Source of the DNA: Chrysomallon squamiferum
Lineage: Eukaryota; Mollusca; Gastropoda; Neomphalida; Peltospiridae
DNA: 62,000 bases
Assembly: GCA_012295275.1 (NCBI GenBank)
Contig: CM022665.1
Location: 15,501,476 to 15,563,475 of the forward strand
Reading direction: 5' to 3'
Every line of letters begins with the position of its first letter. The stretch's first letter is position 1. The translations under genes were made by a program, and so were the position numbers. The notes beneath the pieces were generated by a model that did not search any database, was not told the DNA's origin, and saw nothing but the letters and a program-made list of their open reading frames with translations. Positions 44,741-56,500 of the stretch are shown here, piece by piece.

Positions 44741-46378
44741 ATTTTTTTTTTTTATTATTCTTTTTATTGTGTACACATGTTTGTTTTCCAAACCAAAGCA
44801 TCCGCTATAGTTATTTCAGTTGAATTCACGTTTACAGCCAACTTTCACATGCACCCATCCCTGCCTTGGTTATTACGAATCCGAGAAAACTAATACAGCC
44901 TATTTCATCCATGACTAATATTTATGTACATGCACATGTATGTGGCTGATTGCGATAACATGTATTTATTTAATTCTTAGAACCATAATTTAGTTTAGTC
45001 TGCATTAAAACTTATCATGGAATGACCATCTGTTTGATATGTCACAGTACCAAATGAGATGCAATCACAGAAGACAAGAATGCCAGTCTGCACAAATAAT
45101 GAACATTCGTATAGTGTTTATCCAAGACATTAATTATTTCTTGAATTTTAGGAATTTCTTCCAATTGCTTCCGCTCTCAAACTAATTTGCCGTTAGCGAA
45201 GACTGTTTTTTCTTTCGTTCATTATTGCTGTTCTACGTCATATTTCATTTTAATATACAATTTTTTCTCTCTCTTTTTATCATTTAAAACTTTCTCTTAA
45301 TATTTTCTTTATCGTCTTGATAATTCTTTTCTCTCTTCTTCTTTTTCATCACTATCATATTGGTTTCTAATTTGTTTGTAGTAGTTTTCATCTTTTTTTG
45401 CTTCTCTTTCATTCTCAACATCATCATCTTCTCGTTACTTTTCTATCTTTTTTTTCGTTTATTTATCATTTTCATCTTCTTGGTATTTATGAATTTTAGT
45501 TTCTTTCTTCTTTTTTCTAATAATCGTCTTCTTAATGTTTATGTCTTTTCTTCTGTTTCTCTTTTTCTTAATTTTAATCGTCATATTCTTCATATTTATT
45601 AGTTTACTTTTTTATTCTGTTGATCTTTTTTGCATTTGTATTCATTCATTTTCTTCGCTTTCTTCTTCATCGCATTCATATTCGTTCGTTTTCTTCTTTA
45701 CCTCTTCTTCGTGTTCTTCGTATTTGTTAAGGTCAGAAAGTACAATATCGAAAAAAAAAAAAATTCTTATAAATTCTGCTGTCCCAGCGTTTACCTTTCA
45801 AACTAATAACCAAGCTTAATCTTCTTTGATCTGTTTGCTCTCACGGCACATAAATTCTCAAGTCTTGAACTTTGAGAAGCGTAATTTCGCAGAGGTTACC
45901 TATGATTAAAACAGTTATAATTAATTGTAAGTACGAAATAATGGATTCAGTGTTGAATTTATCGCTAACATGTTTAACCTTCTTTCAAGTTTGACCGAAC
46001 AGCCGATCTTAAGCTGAAATATTTGGCACGAAGGTACACAACTTGAGAGCCAGCAGTGTAAAACTACAGTAGATATCTTTTAACATATTGTAATTGAAAA
46101 ATTGCATGAGATAATAATAACAATAATAACAAGAACCGCTTAGTAATTTGAAAGTAATTTCATGTTAGTCTAAAACATAAAAAATGTAATTATTCAAGCG
46201 TTGTTTTCTGTGGGTTTTTTCATGGTGTTTAATCTTTTCTTTTTCTGTCTATCTTTCTTTCTTTTTTTTTCTTTTTCTTTTTCTGTTTTCTGCTTTTTGT
46301 TTTGTTTGTTTGTTTTCCGATTAGGTGGCCCGTTGCTAAGTTTGTTTGTTGGTTGTTGTTGGGGTTTATGGCGGAGAG

Positions 46379-46414
<36 letters not shown>

Positions 46415-46503
46415 AACAATAACACCATCAACAACCAACATCTTTTGTATAACAAAAATAGACGCATAATGTAAGTAATAAGAAGCTAGAAACAAAATAC
46501 ACG

Positions 46504-46553
<50 letters not shown>

Positions 46554-49175
46554 AACAAAAAAAGGAATCGAAATAAAAATAAATATATGGAACATGTTTG
46601 TGATTTCATATGTAAGCTTAGACGTCTACAAATTCATGTTTGCATCCAGTGCACATACGAAATATATATACACATATGTACATATATTTAAACACATACA
46701 TAAACACATATAATTACACAGGTTCATATATATATATATATATATATATACACAGTGGCGCAGACACACATACATTAACACATCATTTCATCAGATACGC
46801 AAAACAAAAAAAGGGTAGAAACACGTCTTATCTTGTTTATGTTACCATGCCTGTGGTATTTGTCAGTACATTTTTTTTTTTCTTATAATAAATAAAGCCA
46901 GAGCAAGTGTGCATTACAGCCCCTAGACAACGTGACACGGACGTGGGAAACGTGTGCGATAAATGCTGGAAAATGCTGAGGCTTTTTCACGATAATGTTG
47001 CCTGAGTAACTCATATTCGCCGGAGTCAGAGCGACACAGAGGGGCGAAAAACGAAGTTATGTCTACCGTTCTCTTTTATATTTTCTTTCTGTCTTTGATA
47101 AAACCAACTCTATCTTCTTGCAGAGCCACGGTTATTGAAGATTCGGACAAATGGTACAAAGATGAAGATGGTCTGAAAACGGTGCTTTGTGAAGAAAGTG
47201 AGTCCAATTCGATTATTTTGAAATGACCTTTAAATTTTGTCTTGAATTTTTCAAAATGTTATTTTTTTTTTTTTTTTTTTTTTTATTATTGAAGAATGAA
47301 AGGAATTTGACTCAAGTGTTGGCTCACTTGATGTAAGCTTTTGCTGAATTTGGTGGATTCATTTATTTTTACTTTCATTTTTTTATTTATTTATTTATTT
47401 ATTTATTATTATTATTATTTTTTTTTTTTATTATTATTATTTTTTTTAATACAGTGTCAGTGATTAAAATCTATCAATGTAAAAATAAAGCTGATGAAAG
47501 TTTCTGTTTTGTTTTCAAATTTTAGATTTTTGTCTGTATGTCTGTTTATTTAACCATATATTTTTTTGCAGAACTAATTTATTTAGTTATTTGGCTGTAT
47601 TTTATTAGTAGTATTAGTAAGCACAGAAGAGGTATTAGTATTATTTATAATAATGGTAATGAAGTTGATTTATCTGAAAATATTATCATAAATTATTTTA
47701 TCTCTGGTTACTATAGTTAAATGCTTTTAACCCTTTCTAGACGGCGGCCACAGTTGCGTTTTCATTTAAATATAGATGAAAATGGCCACACCCTTAATTG
47801 ATTCAGTTGTCGTATTCCAGAAGTAAAAGTAATTTGTGTAAAATACATTTTAAACGCCCAAAAGATTAAGGTTATCACACTTAATAATATATTTTAGTTT
47901 ATAAATTTAATTGAGTTATAACCCTAAATATTACTGACTGAACAGACAAAGGGGAAAAAAGATGATGCAATTTTGAAAAGACGCAGGATTTAGAATAATA
48001 AGTATGAAAATGCTATGAGGAGAATAAGGAAAAACGTAGCATAGAGCAGTTAGATTAATTAACATTTGAAAACGATTTACTGTTTTATGATGATAATGAT
48101 GATGACGATGATGATGATGATTATTATTATTATTATTATTATTATACTTGTTTTCTTTTGTTATTGTTATTGAGAGTAGTAAGTGTATTATTAGTAGTAT
48201 CAATAGATGCAGCATTAGCAGCATTAGCAATAGCAGAAGTAATAGCAATATCAACAGTAGCTGATTTAGCAGCAGTAGAGTAGTAGTAATTGTTGTAGTA
48301 GTAGAAGCAACATAAAGAAGGCACGTGTTTCTTCGAGAGAAACAATATTTGGTTGTAAATTGGTGCGTTTTAATCATAAATTAACACACTCTTTCAGTCA
48401 GTGTTTTTTCATCTGTTTATTTAAAACCAGTCTCAGGTATATAGGAATTCTGGAGTACAATCTAAAAAGGATTTCACCACAGCGAAATGTTTGGATAACT
48501 TATTAATGGTATTTACATTTCTTCAAAAGCCCATAACATAAAATGACGCCTAGTGATTTTTGATCCTCTGAAATGTACCATCGACGATCGTTGAGACCTC
48601 TGTATTAAATACGAAATTTAACATTACAAAATACATATTCAGACTGCTGATAACAAGTTTGTTAAATATTAATAGCGTATTTAAAAAAATATATATATAA
48701 TAATAATAACATAAAAAAAAAAATCAAAACAAAAAAAATCAATATTTGCATTAATACAATTTTTACTTAAATGTTGACGGAATTATGAAAAGTCGCAGAA
48801 AATACAATCCGAAATCAGGGCGACCCTAAAAAATGTTACATCATATTCCGTTAATGGGCGCCTCCCCAAGCGGAAGAAATTTCACTCCATGAAGGGATGC
48901 AGCACATATATTACTAAATATTATTAACTTGAGATTTCATTAATACAGTAAATCGGTACATTAGCTGTATGTCTGAATTTTCGGGGCCAATAAAAATTAC
49001 TATCTAATCGTCCTTCTAACCTATATGCTGCCTTACGAGTCTTTAGATACAAGGATTTGTAATTTGATAGTCAAAAGGCTAGCACCGCAAACGAATATAT
49101 TTTAAAGAGAAATAAAAATGTTTTAACAGTTTTTTTATTCTTATTTCTTTTTTCTTTCATTTTTCTTTTTTTCTT

Positions 49176-49213
<38 letters not shown>

Positions 49214-50000
49214 AGATATGTTTATAACTTTAGGTAAATAACATGGCTTTTTAAGATAATGTTGTTGTTTCAACTTAATTGTTTATTCCTTTGAATTCTT
49301 TTATTTTTTATTATGATTTATCACTGTATATTTTTGTTTGGATTATCATTTTAATTATTTATTGTATTTAAATTTTGCTAAGCATTGTTTAGTGATTTAT
49401 ATAATCAGCTCTACATCTGAAATAATTAACACAGTGCATGACTACTATGCGTATTTCATAACATTATTTTCAAGATAGGGCTGTACAAATTAGCGTCAGC
49501 GGTCTATTGGGAAATAAAAATACGAAAAATAGAATTTACCTGAATGTGTTGCACATACCCTGTCACGAATATCAAAGTACGTGATAAACATACTGCTCAT
49601 CTGTGATTTAAAAAAAATAATAATAATAACTCAGCATAATTTTGTCATATCCCATTTCACATGCATAAAAAGATGATCAAAAACAACTTGGCTTTTATTG
49701 ACAGATCGCGTGGAGTCTTTCACCCTCTGACAGACGCGGGTCTTGTCTAATTTCTAACAAAATCAAATAAACCTTTACGCAATGCAAATATTCACTGTTC
49801 AATGAAAGGTGGAGGGATTCCCATTTGTCGGGGTCTTATTCGTGATTAATAACAAGCGACGAAAGAAAGGCTTTTAAACCATATTTGTTATAATAAATAC
49901 ATTATATCAGCCTTAACATGTATTCAAGTGGTCCTAATAGTAACAATAATTTATAATATTACAGAAATTTTAATAGGATTAATTATTTGAATGAGAACCG

Positions 50001-50043
<43 letters not shown>

Positions 50044-50278
50044 TTTTTATTTTCTTCTTCCTGACTAATGTAACTATTTTATTGTCTGCCTATATAATTC
50101 ATGGGACAGACGATATATTAGTTTGGAGAATTAGCTTTTTCTTAATGTGGATACTCAGTTTGTTGAAATTATTTAAACTGGCCTTAAAGTAATACAAATG
50201 AAAAAAGCTAATAAAAGTTTTTAAGATTACAAAAATATAATAACTGTTAATGCGAAATGCAACACTTGCGGCCTGGCG

Positions 50279-50352
<74 letters not shown>

Positions 50353-50765
50353 GTATTTGCAAACCTTTAAATTAAAAATTACATCTTAATAATAATAATA
50401 AAAATAATAATAATCGTTCTTTTCTTTCAGTGACACAACAAGACTCAGGAGATGTTGTGGCTGACAGTCCATCTCTCCTACAGGAAGACGAGTGTTGCGC
50501 ATGCGGGCATGCTAAATATGTTCTTGAGTTCCAGGGTTTATGGTCTCGTCAAACCCATCCCAAAGATTTTCCATCAGGAGACAGTGAGTAAAAATCGTAT
50601 TTATTTATTTTATTTTATATTTTATTATATTAAACAGTCTTTTTGTTTGAATTTATTTATTTATTTATTTATTTATTTATAAGTCTTCAACAAATTAAAA
50701 TGGTTTTATTTTTAATTATATCAGCGAATCGCCAACAATGACACTATTATGATATCAATATCTTC

Positions 50766-50826
<61 letters not shown>

Positions 50827-51385
50827 TCTTACTAAATATATCATCCTGTTTCTTTCTTAAAAAAAGAAAGAAAGAAAGAAAGAAAAAGAAAAAGAAAAAC
50901 GAAACAAAAAGAAAAAGAAAAAAGTACTAAACATAACATCGTCATAATCATTATCGTCAACAGCATCATTATGATAATGCTTATTATTCTAGTCGCCTAC
51001 TTGTTGCACTGGTCCAACGTTGTGGGTGCGACTCACAGCAACGACTACAGGATATGGGAGTACGGTCAGTACGCGACGCAAGCTATCAAAGAAGTGTGCG
51101 AATTCGGATCATCGAGAGCACTGCAGATTGATATGAAGAGAAATGTAAGTTGACATTACTGGATCAGAAGTGGAGATTCGGTGCACAATACTCTCTCCTT
51201 TACACCTTTTTTTTTTTTTTTCCTCTATGCGTTTTATTTATTTATTTATTTATTTACGGGCACTGTTGTCGTTGTTTTTGTTGTTCTTCTTCTTGGGCTG
51301 TTGTTGTAGTTATCATTTTCATTATAATTATTATTGTTATCATCATTTATTTATTTATTTATTATCATCATTATCATCAGAATTA

Positions 51386-51427
<42 letters not shown>

Positions 51428-51496
51428 TTTTATTTAAAGAAACAGTTTTGATTAACATCTTATGTTAGCAATTTTTAAACTTCATTTAAATAAAAG

Positions 51497-51533
<37 letters not shown>

Positions 51534-53503
51534 GCTTATACAAATAGAAAACTGGAAATCCAATTATCAAACTTTGCTTTGGTATGTCAATATTTGGTTC
51601 AAAGGTCATTAAAGGTTTACCTGTCTGCAGAAGATGTTTGCCATTCTTGTGGTAAATGCATGGCAAATAGCATGTGTATCAGATACTTGAGACATTGGTT
51701 AATTTGTGCATTTTCTGCCAAATTACTTTCATTCAAAAGAAAGGAAGGAATTTTTCTATTTACCTTCTCTTGATAAATGACATTTGAAGTAGTGTGAAAA
51801 ATCTCCCTTTTTTTTCTTTTTTTTTCCACTCATCTTCTTTTGCATCTTCATTCTTATTTTGAATTTGGTCGTAATTTTGTGCTTTTTATCTGCTGATATC
51901 TATTTTAGATGAAAATGATGTATCACATGATGATCACAGCAATTAATGGAACCTTTTCTTCTTCATCAATTAAAGATCCAGAATATTAAATAACGTATTT
52001 CAGCCAATTTCCCAGAACTAATGTGTCAAATATTTTTTGCCATTTATGGGAAAGTGACTTTTTTTTATAAATAAAAACAGTCCATGATAATATTATGCTA
52101 ATAATGGATTTCTTTTTTCAAATTATTGTTGAAAAGTGATATGACTGATACCTAATAAGTGTTAATATAAACATGCATTATGGTGCCTATAAGCAAATGT
52201 TCACATGTACACTTTAATAATCCTGTATTAACTTTCCCTTGTTTGCAAAACTGCACACCCATTAACTTGCAATGGTTAAGAAAAGGTTCCGGCTTGAAAA
52301 AGCCAAACATTGAGAATGACTGATCTGTCAAAAGCTGTTATATATTTGTTCCTCTATGTTGGACAGTGCATATAAAAGATCCTTGGCTGCAGAAAGAGTA
52401 ACTTAAGAAATTTTGGCTGTGCATGCAAATAATAATATGCTCATTTACATGCTCATGAATGTTATTTACTTTTTTTTCTTTCACTATTTAAATCTTTTTG
52501 ACTATATATATTTTTTTTATATATATAGTTTTAGCAGCACATATTTAAAGTTTTATCATTGCAGTTTTAAAAACTCATATTGTAGACCAGTGTTTTTCAT
52601 AGTGTAATGACATAAAATAAATTTTATAAAGCAAACTCCAGCATGTGCATGGAATTTGTGACAAATTATTACTGTAATTCAGTACCATATTTTTTTTCTT
52701 TGTGTGAAAATATTGTCTAAGTATGCAACATATTAAAAAGTAGTAAATGATTAACATGCTATTTTCTTTACAAATATTTCTAAACACTTCAAGTGGTGAA
52801 AAACAATTGTAAAACTATTTTCTAAACAAACACTTCAAGATGTGCTAGGACATGTTGATTTCCAATGTTGTTTTATTGTTGGTGTGCTGTTTTGACAAAT
52901 GTTACTGTCAGACTGACAATAGTGCCTGTCAGGTGCCTGACATCCTGTATGCATAGCATATGTGGATCTTTTTAATGTTCTGTTCTGTTTTTTTAATCTT
53001 GTCTTTTTTTCTTTTTTTTTAAATTTAACTACTGGTTTGTTTTTCTTCGGTTTTTATGAGGGGGATGTTGTTTGTTTGGCTTTTTTTTGTTGTTTTGTTT
53101 TTGAGAGGTATTTGGGTGGGGTTTTTTTTTTGGGGGGGGGTATGTTTTGTTGATAATTAGTTTCCAAACCAACTGATAAAGTATTTTTTCTTTGAATGTT
53201 TAAAATACTTAGAATGCTTGTAGAAATGCAAACATAATGCTTAATGCTGTTATGAAGATTTTTTTTAGATTTGGAATTTATACATTTACTTTCTTTATTA
53301 ATTTTATTTAATTTAATTTAATTTAATTTTTAATTTTTAATTTTTTTTTATGATTATTGTTATTATTTTATGTGTATAATAATGACATTCTCATATTACA
53401 AGAGTCTTTTGCAGAATTTTATTCTTAATTTAACTTTTGTAAATTATCATTACAATATTAATTTTCAGACTTTTTTTCTTTTTTTCTTTTTTTCTCTCTG
53501 ACT

Positions 53504-53548
<45 letters not shown>

Positions 53549-56500
53549 TCACTCATACACAGATACATTCTCACCCCACACACCTACATATCCCCAGACA
53601 CACATCATAACAAACATAAACACACACCTTCGTATGCAGAATACAGACACACCTATGCATAAATATACACACACAACACAGTCACGCACACAAACAGAGC
53701 ATTCTTTACTTACTATGTTATTATACATGTTATTGCTGCATATATTGTTATTTTCTGTTGTTTTTCACAGAGTCAGAAAATCCGAACTGTTGTGAAGACA
53801 GCTTCACTCTGGGGACCAGACAAAATTAGTCAGTCTGTTGATGCACTGTTCACTGTAAACAAAAAGAAACATCTGCTATCACTTCTAACCATGGTGGGAC
53901 CCAGCCCTGACTGGTGCTTAGGTCTGTTCTTGCATTAACTGAGAATCAGGAATGACTGATGGAATGAGTGGATGAATGAATGAATGAATGAATAAACAAA
54001 CACATGGATGAATAAATGAATCAGTAAATGATGAGACACAGCCCTCACAGTGAATGATTATTTGTTAAATGACAAACTAAATACATTTTCATGCAAATCT
54101 GTTTTTTTTTTAATTTTCAATTATGGTGATAGAGAGAAAACCTGCAACTATTTTAGTTTTTAAAAATCATTTTAATCCATTAAGTTATAAAGGTTAAGAC
54201 TGCAGTCAGGTGTCAGTAAAATGAGAAAGTCAGCAGTTCCAGGTATTTGAGATAAAGAAATTAAAGAATAATTTATTTGTGTAAATGAATGATATTTCAA
54301 AGGCTCAGTTAATCTGTTTTCCATAAAACAAAGTTACCTGGCTTTGAGGAAATTTCATGGATAATTAATTTTTGCTGATAGAAGACTTAAAATAGTTTCT
54401 TTGTATGTGAAAAAGATAGATAATAGATAGAGAGGAAGAGTGGGCAGAGAGAGGGGGAAAGAGAAAAAGAGAGTTAATGTTTTTGTTTGTGTGTGTGCGT
54501 TTGTTTTTATGTGTGAATAGATGTGTGTGTGTGTGTGTGTATGTGTGTGTCTAAGTGAATGTGTGTGTGTGAGTAATTTGATGTTAATTAATTAAAGCAA
54601 ATTTTCATATATAATAAAGAAAGTACATTTTCTAGCCTTAACCAGTTAGAAACTGAACATTTAATTTCTACACAACACTTGTAATTTTTTTAAATTTTTT
54701 TTTGATGTCTGGTAATAATTCTTTATTGTTATTAAATATTTATGAAATTTGAATAAATTTAATATTTTTATACTGTATAAAAATAATGTTTCATATGCTG
54801 ATAACAATAAAGAATGTAGTTAGACAAATGTTATGAATAATATTGTTGTTATATATATATATATATGTGTTAAAAATCTGTTTTATGATTAATTATTTCA
54901 ATTATATTACTCTGCAGTATCTGGATGAATGCTGTTGATTTCTTTTTAATTTAAAACATTTTTATTTATTAATTATCTTTTCTTTAATTTCAGGTGTCAG
55001 TGCATTTGATCTGTGTCAGAAAAACTGCACTTGGCTTGATAAAATAGAAATTCCACTTTATCCTTTTGATGCAGGCACTGACAGTGGTGTTAGTTACATG
55101 GTACAAGTTTTCTCTTTTCATTAATACTTAAAGATAGTAATAGTAGTTATAGATAAAAATTGTTAACAAAGATAGTTATTATCTAAACATTTTTTAATAT
55201 TTCGGTAGATTTTGACTGTTTAAATTCATTTTAAAATCTTAAATCATGAAATTGTATGCTTTAAGGTGCATTATATGAATAATAATGAATACAATTTTAT
55301 TTAAATAAACAAAAACAACAACCCCCCCCCAAAAAAATAACAAAAATATGAAATATGAAAATAAATAAATAAAAGAAAGGAAAATAAATTAACCAGAATT
55401 CAACTATGTTATTTTTCTGACATTAACCACCAGTCTCGTGATAATTTTTATACATTAAACTCTCAAAGTGTTTTGAAATATTTTGAATGTGTATTTTTTT
55501 TTTTTTTTTTTTATTATACACATAGAATTTTTACACATTGAAACCAACAAATAATTTTTCATCCATTAATACTGCAAAATTATTATTATTATTTTTTTTT
55601 TTTTATATGTTTTTTTTTTTACTGTTTTAAACATCCTTTTCTCACCTTTTCAGTCAGCCAATCAGGAAACTAACCCACCTGAACGGATAACTGCCATCAC
55701 CAACACCCACCCCAACAACCCAGATTCACCATTCTATGGGCCAGAACCCATGAAACCACTGGCGATGTTGACCATCAGGAAAAGCAATGAGTGGTGTACT
55801 GGTGATGATGGAGACTCTGTGTCAGCAGAACTTTCCCCCAGTACAGATGAATTGGTCAGTATGATGAAGAAGAAGATGATGATGAAGAAAAGAATGGGTA
55901 AGTCATCAATGTATAGGAAAAAAATGATGTTGGATAATTTGATTTTGTGTTATTGTTGAAGGAAATTAAGAAAATGAACGAATTTAGTCAAAATAACGTT
56001 GAAAAATGTGTTTTATAGACATTTTGAAAATGGTTGAAATACAGTTTGTATGAGAAATAGAAACTTTGTAGCAGTCTATACATGACTGGTTGTCTCAGAT
56101 AAAAGAAAGAAGTAATAGTAATATCCAGATAGCTGAACCACTTACATACAAACATTTTTTAATTAAAAATTAAATTAAAATAGAATAGGGTTTAAATCAA
56201 GATTCAGTTAAAGGACCATTTTAATCTACTGTTTAAAATCTTCTGCAGTTAGTAATGAAGTTTAAAATTGTTAAAGTGATCCAATTAAGCATGTTACTCT
56301 TACCAGACAAGTTAAAAAAAATTACAGCTAATGAATAAAATTCAACATGTTACAGTTACTAGACCAAATTAAGCCTTTTACAGATAGTGTATCTGATCTT
56401 TTTTAAAAACTCTTTTCAGTTTATGGACTAATTAAATTCACTTTGAGCACTCACTTGATTTAAATGAATTTCAAACATTTCAGAACTGGAGAAATGTGCA

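Larger units (their letters stand above)
38360..47123 (+). other. intron B-C, 8764 bases, the longest in the window
   Basis: Contains (GT)n 38501-38568, a ~540-base pyrimidine-rich tract (39460-40000), a ~133-base tandem duplication (40392-40620), (CT)n 42125-42210, a second pyrimidine-rich tract (45215-45735), poly-T 44720-44740 and 46381-46411, and (CA)n 46511-46549. 46900-47060 is unique and CpG-containing, just before exon C. No nested gene is recognised; a minus-strand frame at 44163-44411 has no domain. Confidence 0.8.
51145..53770 (+). other. intron E-F, 2626 bases, site of the CpG drop
   Basis: (TTA)n at 51389-51427 and (AAT)n at 51498-51530 mark the left part. After about 51.3 kb CpG becomes rare. 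A repeat-like segment lies at 52238-52430 and (CA)n at 53506-53547. No gene is seen. Confidence 0.85.

Noticed and set aside
47931-48377. 148-codon minus-strand frame, the longest ORF in the window
   Set aside because: Its centre is triplet repeats (poly-Leu, Asn and His); it lies inside an intron and has no recognisable domain.
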